This document shows, piece after piece, positions 26,599 through 34,840 of a stretch of DNA of 64,000 nucleotides; position 1 is the first letter of the stretch, and the number at the start of each line of letters is the position of its first letter. Source of the DNA: Burkholderia glumae LMG 2196 = ATCC 33617 (GTDB lineage Bacteria > Pseudomonadota > Gammaproteobacteria > Burkholderiales > Burkholderiaceae); assembly GCF_000960995.1 (NCBI RefSeq), contig NZ_CP009434.1:1116001-1180000 (forward strand), in the 5' to 3' direction. Below the pieces are notes generated by a model, which was not told the origin of the DNA, made no database searches, and was given only the letters and a program-made list of their open reading frames with translations. Position numbers and translations under genes: made by a program.

Positions 26599-27296
26599 CC
26601 GCAACCGATTGCTCGACCCGCTGGCCCGTCTCGCGGCTCGACTGGGCGCCCGCCTACCGTGTGATTCCCACCCGCTTTCCCGCCATCAACCTGTTCGACC
26701 GCGTCGCGTCGGCCGACGATTTCGAGGCGCTCTACGCGCTCGAGGCGATGACCAACGACCGCGTGCGCGCCGAGGTCGGCCAGCTCGACCTGGTGCCGCC
26801 CGGCGAGCGCCGCTTCGGCCCCGGCTACGGCCCGATCATGGCCGCGTTCACGCACCTGAATCCGCAGGGCAGCCGCTTCTCCGACGGCAGCTACGGCGTG
26901 TTCTACTGCGCGCGCTCGCGTCAGACCGCGATCGCCGAGACGCGCCACCACACCGGCCTGTTCCTCGCCGCCACCCGCGAGGCGCCGATGCGCCAGCAGA
27001 TGCGGCTCTACACCGTGCTGGCGCAGGGCGAGGCGGCCGACATCCGCGACTGGCCCGACCGCGATCCGGCGCTGCTCGATCCGGTCGACTATTCGGCCGG
27101 GCAGGCGTTCGGCCGCATGGTGCGCGGCGCCGGCTTCGCGGGGCTGGCCTATCCGTCGGTGCGCGACCCGGGCGGCGATTGCCTCGCCGCATTCCGTACC
27201 GCGATGCTGCGCGATTGCCATCACGCCGCTTATCTCGAATACAGCTGGAACGGCACGGCGATCGACGCCGTGTTCGAACTGAACCAGATCGGCTGA
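26595..27296 (+). CDS. RES-domain toxin (NAD+-degrading, MbcT/ParT type)
   Basis: 233 residues from a GTG at 26595, coupled to the antitoxin. Conserved RES features are AYRVIPTRFP (Arg22), GSRFSDGSYGVFYCARSRQTAIAET (Arg94, Tyr104, Glu115) and the late Ser/Asp region around AYPSVRDPGGDCLAAF. RES toxins destroy or phosphorolyse NAD+, or ADP-ribosylate nucleotide-synthesis enzymes, and stop growth when antitoxin is lost. The start-stop overlap and conserved motifs indicate an intact module. Confidence 0.9.
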   Translation: MTATDCSTRWPVSRLDWAPAYRVIPTRFPAINLFDRVASADDFEALYALEAMTNDRVRAEVGQLDLVPPGERRFGPGYGPIMAAFTHLNPQGSRFSDGSYGVFYCARSRQTAIAETRHHTGLFLAATREAPMRQQMRLYTVLAQGEAADIRDWPDRDPALLDPVDYSAGQAFGRMVRGAGFAGLAYPSVRDPGGDCLAAFRTAMLRDCHHAAYLEYSWNGTAIDAVFELNQIG

Positions 27297-27333
27297 CCGG
27301 GCCGGCGCGGTTCTCTCACTTTCGGAGCACTCG

Positions 27334-27990
27334 ATGAAGACTCTCCCGATGTTGCTGCGCAATCGCCCGCGGATGTGGATCGCGTTCGCGATCGGCGTGG
27401 TGTTTGCCTGCGCGGTGCCGGGCCTGCATCATGCGTTCTCGCGCGCGCTGGTGGGCTGGGACGTCGCGGTGTGGCTGTATCTGGCGATGATGTGGCTGCG
27501 GATGTCGCGCGCGCATTACGACAAGGTGCGCGAAATCGCGGTGCGCGAGGACGAGAGCGCGACCACGGTGCTGACCGTCGTCTGCCTCGCGACGGTGGCG
27601 AGCGTGGCGGCGATCGCCGTCGAGCTGGCGAGCGCGAAGAGCCTCGGGCTGCGCGCGGGCCTCGAGCATTACGCGGTGACGGGCGCGACGCTGTTCGGCG
27701 CGTGGTTCCTGATTCCCACCATCTTCACGCTGCATTACGCGCGGCTCTACTACCAGTCGCCGCCGGCGGCGCGCGCGCTGCAGTTTCCCGATCGCGATCT
27801 CACGCCCGATTACTGGGACTTCCTCTATTTCTCGTTCACGATCGCGGTGGCCTCGCAGACCTCGGACGTGACGCTGAACAGCCGCGCGATCCGGCGCGCC
27901 GGGCTCGCGCAGTCGATTCTGTCGTTCTACTTCAACATGGCGGTGCTCGGCCTGTCGATCAACGTCGCGGCAGGGCTGCTCGGCAGCTAG
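27334..27990 (+). CDS. DUF1345 membrane protein
   Basis: 218 residues from ATG 27334 with GGAG upstream. Hydrophobic helices are at about 12-33, 42-58, 78-100, 115-135, 168-185 (lower hydrophobicity) and 195-215. The family signature is FPDRDLTPDYWDFLYFSFTIAVASQTSDV, followed by NSRAIRRAGLAQSILSFYFN, a pore-like segment reminiscent of the second half of small cation channels. No function is established. It follows the toxin gene after 37 bp and might share its transcript. Confidence 0.85.
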   Translation: MKTLPMLLRNRPRMWIAFAIGVVFACAVPGLHHAFSRALVGWDVAVWLYLAMMWLRMSRAHYDKVREIAVREDESATTVLTVVCLATVASVAAIAVELASAKSLGLRAGLEHYAVTGATLFGAWFLIPTIFTLHYARLYYQSPPAARALQFPDRDLTPDYWDFLYFSFTIAVASQTSDVTLNSRAIRRAGLAQSILSFYFNMAVLGLSINVAAGLLGS

Positions 27991-28035
27991 CGGCGGCTGC
28001 ACGCGGGCGGCCTGCCGCGCCGGCCGTTCGCCGTC

Positions 28036-28710
28036 TCAGCGCACCATGTCGTAGGGACCGCCGCGCGCCAGCGCACGGTGGTAGGCGGGCCGCGCATGGA
28101 TCCGTTCGAGGAACGCGCGGATCGCCGGCAGCTGCGCGACGGCATCGGCGCGCGAGGCGGCCGCCTCCAGCGGAAAGCTCATCTGCACGTCGGCGGCGCT
28201 GAACGCGTCGCCGGCGAACCAGCCCGTGGCGCGTAGCGACTCCTCGATATAGCCGAGATGCAGCTTCAGCTGCGGATCGACGAAGCTCGACTGCAGCGTC
28301 GCGGCGAACTTGCGTGCGATCGGCTTGACGAAGAACGGCATCGGCGCCTGGGCGATGCGCATGGTCACCAGCTTGAGCAGCAGCGGCGGCATCGCCGAGC
28401 CCTCCGCGTAGTGCAGCCAGTAGGTGAAGCGCCGCCGCTCCGGAGTACCGGGCGCGGGGGCGAAGCGCGAGTCCGTGTCGTAGCGTTCGAGCAGGTATTC
28501 GATGATCGCGCCCGACTCGGCGACGGTTTCGCCGTCGTCGGTCAGTACCGGCGACTTGCCGAGCGGGTGCACGTCGCGCAGCGCGGGCGGCGCGCGCAAC
28601 GTCTTCGGATCGCGCTCGTAGCGCTTCAGCTCGTAGGGGATGCCGAGCTCTTCGAGCAGCCACAGCACGCGCTGCGAGCGGGAATTGTTGAGGTGATGGA
28701 CGGTCAGCAT
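28036..28710 (-). CDS. glutathione S-transferase
   Basis: 224 residues from ATG 28710. The thioredoxin-like N-domain MLTVHHLNNSRSQRVLWLLEEL carries Ser10/Ser12 as likely glutathione-activating residues. HPLGKSPVLTDDGETVAESGAIIEYL contains the cis-Pro (SPV) and the ES glutathione-binding pair. The helical C-domain has FAGDAFSAADVQMSFPLE, the N-capping box/hydrophobic staple motif. It probably detoxifies electrophiles. It is divergent from the VOC gene across 198 bp, with a strong inverted repeat between. Confidence 0.9.
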   Translation of the reverse strand: MLTVHHLNNSRSQRVLWLLEELGIPYELKRYERDPKTLRAPPALRDVHPLGKSPVLTDDGETVAESGAIIEYLLERYDTDSRFAPAPGTPERRRFTYWLHYAEGSAMPPLLLKLVTMRIAQAPMPFFVKPIARKFAATLQSSFVDPQLKLHLGYIEESLRATGWFAGDAFSAADVQMSFPLEAAASRADAVAQLPAIRAFLERIHARPAYHRALARGGPYDMVR

Positions 28711-28774
28711 GGGCCTGTTGGTGAACGGGGCGGTGAGTGTGTCGAAAGGGGCGTTCGCATCGGCCGCGCCAGGC

Positions 28775-28804
28775 GCACGGTGCACGGTGCGCGGTGCACC
28801 GTGC
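28775..28804. repeat. inverted repeat in the GST/VOC divergent promoter region
   Basis: GCACGGTGCAC (28775-28785) and GTGCACCGTGC (28794-28804) are perfect inverted 11-mers, 8 bp apart. Each half is itself built from overlapping GTGCAC units. Candidate operator or cruciform. Confidence 0.5.
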
Positions 28805-28908
28805 ACGGCAAGTGGCCGGCGGTGCGCCAAGACGGGTATCCTGCCGGCGAACCCTCCACCGCGCGCGGGCCAGCCCCGCGCCCCTACCTAGCATAGCGAG
28901 ACCTGCCG

Positions 28909-29295
28909 ATGCCGCTTCCGATGACCCGGGTGATTCTATACACGCACGACGTGACCCGGTTGAAGGTTTTCTACCATACGCACTTCGGGCTGCCGACGGT
29001 CGAGGCGATCGAGGGCGAATGGGTCGTGCTCGACGCCGGCGGTGTCGAACTCGCGCTGCATCGGGTCGGCGAGCCGTACCGGCACGCTGCAGCCGGCGGC
29101 GCGGCCGGCTCGAACGCGAAGTTCGTGTTCCGCGTCGACGACGACATCGAGGCGCGCCGTGCCGCGCTGATGCAGGCCGGCGTGCCGATGGGCGCGGTCC
29201 GGCGCTACGACGGCTTCCACTATCGGCTCTGCGACGGCACCGATCCCGAGGGCAACGTGTTCCAACTGATGCAGGCCGACGACGCGCGCGCCTGA
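28909..29295 (+). CDS. VOC-family (glyoxalase/bleomycin resistance) protein
   Basis: 128 residues, ATG 28909 (an ATG at 28921 is also possible). One pair of beta-alpha-beta-beta-beta modules is visible: RVILYTHDVTRLKVFYHTHFGL, then WVVLDAGGVELALHRVGEP and KFVFRVDDDIEARRAALMQAGV, ending YRLCDGTDPEGNVFQLMQ. His13 (YTHDV), Glu/His in VELALH and Glu in EGNVFQ are plausible metal ligands. The substrate is unknown. The divergent GST suggests a shared role in detoxifying reactive compounds. Confidence 0.85.
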   Translation: MPLPMTRVILYTHDVTRLKVFYHTHFGLPTVEAIEGEWVVLDAGGVELALHRVGEPYRHAAAGGAAGSNAKFVFRVDDDIEARRAALMQAGVPMGAVRRYDGFHYRLCDGTDPEGNVFQLMQADDARA

Positions 29296-29335
29296 GGCGC
29301 GCACTGCCGGATGCCCGCGCGGCAGCGGTGCCGCG

Positions 29336-30088
29336 TCAGCGCGCCAGCGCGATGTCGAGGATCGCGTTCGCGAACTGGCGTGGGTCCTCGAGCATCATCA
29401 TGTGGCCGCGGCCCGCCAGCGTGCGATCGCTTTGCGCGCGCGGGCGCAGCCAGTCCGGCACGTGCCAGTCGCGCGCCGAGCGCTCGCCTGCGAGCAGATG
29501 CAGCGGCACCTTGTCGAGCCAGCCGGCGATGCGCTGCAGATAGGCCGGCGCGCCGGTCGTCTCGACCACCGAGATGGCCATGCGCTGCAAGGTGCTGGCG
29601 GGCTGGAACGCGAGCTGGTCGGCCGCCGCGGCGATCAGCTCGGCGTCGGTGCGCAGCCCGGCACGCGCGAGCCAGCCGGCCGGATCGTCGAGATCGCGCT
29701 GCAGTTGCGCCTCGATTTCCCTGAGCGGCATCGAGGCGAGGCGCTGCGACCAGAACGCATCGTCGAGCGCGAAATTGCCCTCGACGCTGACGACGGCCGC
29801 GGCGCGATCGGGATACTTCGCCGCGAACAGATGCGCGATCGCGCCGCCCACCGAATGCCCGACCACGAGCCAGCGGTCGGCCGGCCCCGCGGCCTCGTCG
29901 ATCGCCTCGCGCAGCACGTCGACCTGTGCGGCGAGCGTGATCGAGACGGGGTCGACATCGGCGCAGGCGCCGTAGCCGAGCAGATCGGGCGCCACCACGG
30001 TGGCGGGCCGCAGCGCCTCGAGCAGCGCGGGCGCATGCAGATGGCCGGTCAAGCCGTGGACGAGCAGGATGCGGGGAGAGTCGGACAT
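29336..30088 (-). CDS. alpha/beta hydrolase
   Basis: 250 residues from ATG 30088. The fold begins with the strand and oxyanion-hole HG of ILLVHGLTGHLHAPAL. The nucleophile elbow is VVGHSVGGAIAH (Ser about residue 79). The acid is probably Asp in the strand before DWHVPDWLRP, and the base His is in LAGRGHMMMLEDPRQFANAI. A helical lid lies between residues ~115 and 190. The substrate cannot be predicted. It is convergent with the VOC gene, 40 bp apart. Confidence 0.9.
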   Translation of the reverse strand: MSDSPRILLVHGLTGHLHAPALLEALRPATVVAPDLLGYGACADVDPVSITLAAQVDVLREAIDEAAGPADRWLVVGHSVGGAIAHLFAAKYPDRAAAVVSVEGNFALDDAFWSQRLASMPLREIEAQLQRDLDDPAGWLARAGLRTDAELIAAAADQLAFQPASTLQRMAISVVETTGAPAYLQRIAGWLDKVPLHLLAGERSARDWHVPDWLRPRAQSDRTLAGRGHMMMLEDPRQFANAILDIALAR

Positions 30089-30430
30089 GGACGCGCACCG
30101 GAAGGACGGGCCGCCATCGTAGCGAAATCCGTGCGGCGCGGATAGCGTGGCGCGGCGCGATGTGTGATCGCACGCGCGCCGCCGCGAGGGCGGTGCGAGG
30201 GGCGCCGCCGCCTGGCCGAGCGCCCCGGGGCCACGCCACCGCGGGGGTGTCGCCGGCGGCGCGCTCGCATTGCAGGGCTTTGCCTCGCCGGGGTCGAGAC
30301 GTATTTAAAAGCGGTGTCCGGCGCTCGCACCGCCCTGTGATTCGGCGCATACTGGTTATCCCTAGCGCCCGGCACGACGTTTTCCAGTGCCGGCCATGCC
30401 TCCGACCGAGACCCGACAAGGAGCGCACCG
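30089..30430. other. intergenic region, no gene seen
   Basis: 342 bp between divergent genes. The left part is G/C-rich without structure. Around 30298-30362 the sequence becomes AT-richer (GACGTATTTAAAAGCGG) and is a plausible promoter zone for the downstream gene. Confidence 0.4.
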
Positions 30431-32095
30431 ATGTCCGATTGCCCGCTTGACCCTTACTCACACCGCTACACGCACTGCCTCGCGTTCGGCGCGCAGCCGT
30501 GCAGCGCCGCCGCGGCTACGCTGCGCACGCACTTTCGCTTGTGGGCCCCCGCCAGCGCCGAAGTGCGGCTCGAGTTCGGCCTGGACGGCGCGGCCGAGCC
30601 GGCCATCGAGATGGCGCATGCCGGCGCCGGCTGGTTCGAGACCTTCGTCGAATGCGGCGCGGGTACGCGCTACCGCTACCGGCTCGACGGCACGCTCGTG
30701 ATTCCGGATCCCGCGTCGCGCTCGCAGCCCGACGGCGTCGAGGCGGCGAGCGAGGTGATCGATCCGCGGGCCTTCGTCTGGCGCAACACGTCCTGGCGCG
30801 GGCGGCCCTGGGAGGAGATCGCGCTGTACGCGATCCGGCCCGACGCGGTCGGCGGCTACGACCAGGTGCGCCGCCGCCTGCCGCAGCTCGCCCGGCTCGG
30901 CGTGACGGCGCTCGAACTGCTGGCCTCGACGGACCCCGCGCAGGACAGCCTGCCGTTCGCACCGATCGCCGCCTACGGTGGCCCGCACGCGCTGAAGGCA
31001 CTGATCGACGAAGCCCACGGGCTCGGTCTGGCCGTGCTGCTCGATCTCGATTACGCGCGCTTCGGCGGCGGCAGCGAAGCGCTGCGCCGCTACGCGGCGC
31101 CGTTCTTCCAGACGCGCGACGACCCGCATCACGCGCCGCTCGCGCTCGACCATCCCGAGGTCTGCGACTTCTTCTGCGACAACGCGCTCTACTGGATCGA
31201 GGAATATCGCTGTGACGGCCTGCGTCTGCGCGCGGCCGACCGGATCGGCAACGCGGGCCTGCGCGAGATCGCCGACCGCGTGCGCGCGGCGGTGCCGAGC
31301 GAACGGCTCGTGCATTTGGTGCTCGGCAGCGAGCGCCACCCTTCGCATCTCGCCGACACGCACTTCGACGCGCAGTGGAACGAATCGGGCGAGCGCGCCT
31401 TGCACCGGCTGACGGGCCGCGCCGCGTATCCGTATCGCGAGGCGATCTCGACGCGCCAGACCATTCACATGCTGGCCCGTGCGCTGACGGCCGACGGCTC
31501 GGCCTATCAGCGTCCTGGCGGAGGCGAGTCGGGCGGCTGGGAGGGCGGTCTGCCGATGACGTCGCTGGTGCTGTCCGACGGCGCCAGCCGACCGACCGCG
31601 GCGACGCGCGAGGCCGGGCTCGCGGCGCTCGCGCTGTCGCTGCTCACGCCGCAGATACCGCTCGTGTTCGACGAGGCGGCGCCCGACGCCGCCAGCCGGC
31701 GCTTCGTGCAGTCGGCGCTGGCCGTGCGCGCGAAGCTGATCGCGCCGCGCCTGCTCGATGCGCGGCCGCAATCGGCGGAATTGCTGCGCCTGGCCGACGG
31801 CGGCGAGGCCGATGCGCTCGTCGCCGTCTGGCGGCTCGGCGACGGCGAGGTGCTGAGCCTCGCGCTGAACCTGTCGCCGGAGCCGCTCGCGTTCGACCGT
31901 CAGCCGGACGGCACCATCGTGTTCGAGACGCCGCCGCGCGCGCGCGATCGCTTGCTGTTCGGCGAACTGCCGCCGTTCTCGCTCGTCGCCTGGGTGACGG
32001 GCGACGTCAACCGCTACGCGCTGTCTCACGACACGCGATACCGGCCGCTGACCGGCGCCGGTGCCGGCGCCGGCACGGCGGCGTTCGATGCCTGA
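30431..32095 (+). CDS. trehalohydrolase-like (TreZ family, GH13) protein with missing catalytic residues
   Basis: 554 residues. The layout is that of malto-oligosyltrehalose trehalohydrolase: an N-terminal beta domain (THFRLWAPASAEVRLEFG, then YRYRLDGTLVIPDPASRSQP) and a GH13 barrel (LPQLARLGVTALELL, FAPIAAYGGPHALKALIDEAHGLGLAVLLDLDY). The catalytic motifs are altered. The DVVYNH motif reads DLDYAR. The nucleophile motif DGLRLDA reads DGLRLRA (Arg267 for Asp). The acid/base motif LVLENERN reads LVLGSERH (Gly299 for Glu). QWNDD reads QWNES. The third Asp (NHD) may survive in LSDGAS. Hydrolysis is therefore not expected; a binding or regulatory role is possible. No treY or treX lies nearby. Confidence 0.8.
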   Translation: MSDCPLDPYSHRYTHCLAFGAQPCSAAAATLRTHFRLWAPASAEVRLEFGLDGAAEPAIEMAHAGAGWFETFVECGAGTRYRYRLDGTLVIPDPASRSQPDGVEAASEVIDPRAFVWRNTSWRGRPWEEIALYAIRPDAVGGYDQVRRRLPQLARLGVTALELLASTDPAQDSLPFAPIAAYGGPHALKALIDEAHGLGLAVLLDLDYARFGGGSEALRRYAAPFFQTRDDPHHAPLALDHPEVCDFFCDNALYWIEEYRCDGLRLRAADRIGNAGLREIADRVRAAVPSERLVHLVLGSERHPSHLADTHFDAQWNESGERALHRLTGRAAYPYREAISTRQTIHMLARALTADGSAYQRPGGGESGGWEGGLPMTSLVLSDGASRPTAATREAGLAALALSLLTPQIPLVFDEAAPDAASRRFVQSALAVRAKLIAPRLLDARPQSAELLRLADGGEADALVAVWRLGDGEVLSLALNLSPEPLAFDRQPDGTIVFETPPRARDRLLFGELPPFSLVAWVTGDVNRYALSHDTRYRPLTGAGAGAGTAAFDA

Positions 32096-32248
32096 GCGCT
32101 TGCCGCCGCGCTCGACGGGCGCGGCGGCCGTGTTCCATCGAAGGCCGCTTGCCTTCCGGGCCGGGACCGGGTTCGGTCAGGCCCGCGTCGCGCCGCCCGC
32201 CGCCGAGCGGTTTCCCGGCCCAGCGTCGGCGTACCGCGCGGCTTCGGC

Positions 32249-32860
32249 TTATCCCGCCACCAGGCCCCGAATGCCCGCGACGCCATGCGCCCCGTGCGCG
32301 CGCGCGATCGGCAGGTCGTCGCGCGTCATGCCGCCGAGCGCATAGACGGCCAGGCGCGTGCCGGCCACCCATTCGGCGAAGCGCGGCCAGCCGAGCCCCG
32401 GCGCGCCCGGATGCGACAGCGTCGGTTTCACCGGCGACAGCGTGGCGAGGTCCGCACCGATGCGGTCCGCGTGGCGCAGCGATGCCGCGTCGTGGCAGGC
32501 GGCCGACAGCAGCAGGCCGGCCGCCTCCGGCCGCGACGCGGCGGCGGCGAGCGCGGCGTGGCCGAAATGGATGCCGTCGGCGCCGAGCGCGCGTGCTGCC
32601 TGCAGCGTGACCGGACCATTGCAGACCACGCGCGCGCCGGCCGCATGGGCGCGGCCGATCACGCGCTCGGCCAGCGCCGCGTAATCGGCGGCGTCGAATG
32701 TCTTCACGCGCAACTGCACGAGCGCGATGCCGGTGGCGAACGCCGCGTCGAGCCGAGAGACGAACGCGTCGAGATCGGCGCGCGCGTTGGAGGCCGGCTC
32801 GGGCGTGATCAGGTAGAGCGGCGGCAGCGCGGGCGTCGGCACGGGTTCAGAGCCGCACAT
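32249..32860 (-). CDS. thiamine phosphate synthase-like (ThiE/TenI fold) protein
   Basis: 203 residues from ATG 32860; a GTG at 32842 just after the LysR stop is an alternative start. The TIM barrel begins LPPLYLITPEP. ALVQLRVKTFDAADYAALA carries the QxRxK phosphate/pyrimidine motif. The usual INDR/ND motif is replaced by VVCNGPVTLQAARALGADGIHFG, and the C-terminal phosphate loop is YALGGMTRDDLPIARAHGAHGVAGIRG. Loss of the Mg-binding Asp argues against ordinary thiamine phosphate synthesis. Similar domains occur fused to Nudix hydrolases. It overlaps the LysR gene by 14 bp, so the two are co-transcribed. Confidence 0.75.
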   Translation of the reverse strand: MCGSEPVPTPALPPLYLITPEPASNARADLDAFVSRLDAAFATGIALVQLRVKTFDAADYAALAERVIGRAHAAGARVVCNGPVTLQAARALGADGIHFGHAALAAAASRPEAAGLLLSAACHDAASLRHADRIGADLATLSPVKPTLSHPGAPGLGWPRFAEWVAGTRLAVYALGGMTRDDLPIARAHGAHGVAGIRGLVAG

Positions 32861-33761
32861 GCTGGCTCAGGAAATCGAGGAAACCCTGCACGCGGCCCGT
32901 CAGTGCCGCATGCCGGTAATAGACGGCGTTGACGGGCTGCCGATAGTCCGTCATCAGTTCGGTGAGCAGCGGCACGAGCCGCCCCGCGGCGATGTCGTCC
33001 GCCGTCATGAAACCGGACAGGCAGACGATGCCGATCCCCGCGAGTCCGAGATGCCGCAGCGTCTCGCCGCTGGAGGCGGTATGCGCGGGGGTGATCGCCA
33101 GGCCCGTGCCGTCGTCGCTGCCGTTGCCGCTGCCGTCCGCGCGCAGGTGCAGCGGCCAGCGGTTCAGCGTCTCGATATCACTGAAGCCGAGCAGCCGGTG
33201 GCGGGCCAAATCGGCCACGCTGCGCGGCGTGCCGTGGGCGGCCAGATAGGCGGGGCTCGCCAGCACATGCAGCGGGCTCGAACCGAGCGGGCGCGCATGC
33301 AGCGTCGAATCGGGCAGCGCGCCGATCCGTATCGCGATGTCGATGCGCTGTTCGATCAGGTCGATGAACCGCTCGTTGTTGGACAGTTCGAGCGCGATGT
33401 CGGGGTAGCGCGCCGTGAACGCGGGCAGGCGCGGGACGATCGCATGCAGCATGAACGGCGTGGCCGCATCCACGCGCAGCCTGCCGGCAGGCTCGACGCG
33501 GCCGAGCGAGACGGCCGTCTCCGCTTCCTCCACCGCTTGCAGGATCTCGCGCGCGCGGGCCAGCAGCAGTTCGCCCTCGTCGGTCAGCTGCGAGCTGCGC
33601 GTCGTGCGGCGCAGCAGCGTCACGCCGAGCTTGCGTTCGAGGCGGTTCAGCGCCCGGCTCACGCCCGACACGGTCTGCCCGAGCTGCTCGGCGGCGGCCG
33701 TGATCGAGCCGCTGTCGATGATCGCGACGAAGGTCTGCAACTCTTCGGTCGACGTCTTCAT
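32847..33761 (-). CDS. LysR-family transcriptional regulator
   Basis: 304 residues from ATG 33761. The winged helix-turn-helix is at residues 5-60 (ELQTFVAIIDSGSITAAAEQLGQTVSGVSRALNRLERKLGVTLLRRTTRS). The rest is the two-lobed effector domain, beginning GRLRVDAATPFMLHAIVPRL. It is divergent from the epimerase gene at 33865 with 103 bp between them. That is the classic arrangement for a LysR regulator controlling its neighbour, so the epimerase is its most likely target. The inducer is unknown. Confidence 0.95.
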   Translation of the reverse strand: MKTSTEELQTFVAIIDSGSITAAAEQLGQTVSGVSRALNRLERKLGVTLLRRTTRSSQLTDEGELLLARAREILQAVEEAETAVSLGRVEPAGRLRVDAATPFMLHAIVPRLPAFTARYPDIALELSNNERFIDLIEQRIDIAIRIGALPDSTLHARPLGSSPLHVLASPAYLAAHGTPRSVADLARHRLLGFSDIETLNRWPLHLRADGSGNGSDDGTGLAITPAHTASSGETLRHLGLAGIGIVCLSGFMTADDIAAGRLVPLLTELMTDYRQPVNAVYYRHAALTGRVQGFLDFLSQHVRL

Positions 33762-33864
33762 TATTGACCCGGATTCAAGAATGACTTGAGCCTAACACGG
33801 TTTTTACGCGTTCCGTCCGCCCTCACACTGGCAGCCATCGAACCAATCGGACCAGGAGTCCAGC

Positions 33865-34770
33865 ATGAAGATCTTCATCACGGGAGCGGGCGGGTTCATC
33901 GGCGGCTCGATCGCGGCGCGGCTTGCCGCCGACGGGCATCAGGTGGCCGGCCTGGTGCGGCGCGAGGCGCAGGGCGAGGAACTGCGCGCGATCGGCGTCG
34001 AGCCGCGCCTCGGCTCGCTCGACGATCGCGCGCTGCTGGTGCGCGAGGCGCGGGCGGCCGATGCCGTGATCAACGCGGCCGACAGCGACCATCGCGGCGC
34101 GGTCGAGGCGTTGATCGAGGGCCTGCGCGATTCCGGCAAGGTGCTGCTGCATACGAGCGGATCGAGCATCGTCGGCGACGCCGCCGGCGGCGAGGCCGGC
34201 GGGCAGATCCACCACGAGGACGCGCTGCCCGAGCCGAGCGCCGACAAGGCGCCGCGCGTGGCGATCGACCGGCTCGTGCTGGCCGCCGCGCAGGCGGGGA
34301 TTCGTCCCGCCGTGCTCTGCAACACGCTGATCTACGGCCACGGCCGCGGCCTGCCGCGCGAGAGCGTGCAACTGCCGCGGCTGGTGCGGCAGGCGCGAAA
34401 GAGCGGCGTGGTGCGCCATGTCGGCCCGGGCCGCAACATCTGGTCGAACGTCCATATCGACGACGTGGTCGAGGTCTATCGGCTCGCGCTCGAACGCACG
34501 CCGGCCGAGGGCAGGTTCTACTTCATCGAGAACGGCGAGGCCGCGTTCCGCGACATGTCGGCCGCGATCGCGACCGCGATGGGGCTCGGCGCGCCCGAGG
34601 ACTGGCCGCTCGCGCAAGCGGAGGCGGAATGGGGCTACGAAATGGCGAACTACGGGCTGGGCTCGAACAGCCGCGTGCGCGGCGAGCGCGCCCGGCGCCT
34701 GCTGGGCTGGCAACCGAAGCACGCCTCGGTGATCGACTGGATCACGGGCGAGATGATGCGCGGCGCCTGA
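33865..34770 (+). CDS. NAD-dependent epimerase/dehydratase (extended SDR-like)
   Basis: 301 residues from ATG 33865 (CAGGAG upstream). The dinucleotide-binding motif is ITGAGGFIGGSIAARLAADGH (residues 5-25). VLLHTSGSSIVGDA supplies the active-site Ser. The usual YxxxK is not in the standard place (DKAPRVAIDRLVLAAA), which suggests an atypical member acting without the classical Tyr. NVHIDDVVEVYRLALE and LLGWQPKHASVIDWI are typical of the family's C-terminal half. Substrate unknown; probably regulated by the divergent LysR protein. Confidence 0.85.
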   Translation: MKIFITGAGGFIGGSIAARLAADGHQVAGLVRREAQGEELRAIGVEPRLGSLDDRALLVREARAADAVINAADSDHRGAVEALIEGLRDSGKVLLHTSGSSIVGDAAGGEAGGQIHHEDALPEPSADKAPRVAIDRLVLAAAQAGIRPAVLCNTLIYGHGRGLPRESVQLPRLVRQARKSGVVRHVGPGRNIWSNVHIDDVVEVYRLALERTPAEGRFYFIENGEAAFRDMSAAIATAMGLGAPEDWPLAQAEAEWGYEMANYGLGSNSRVRGERARRLLGWQPKHASVIDWITGEMMRGA

Positions 34771-34840
34771 GCGAGCGGCGGCGGGCCGCGCCGCGAACCA
34801 ACCAGGACCAGGGTGGGTGGCGGCCGCGCTGCCGCCGCGC

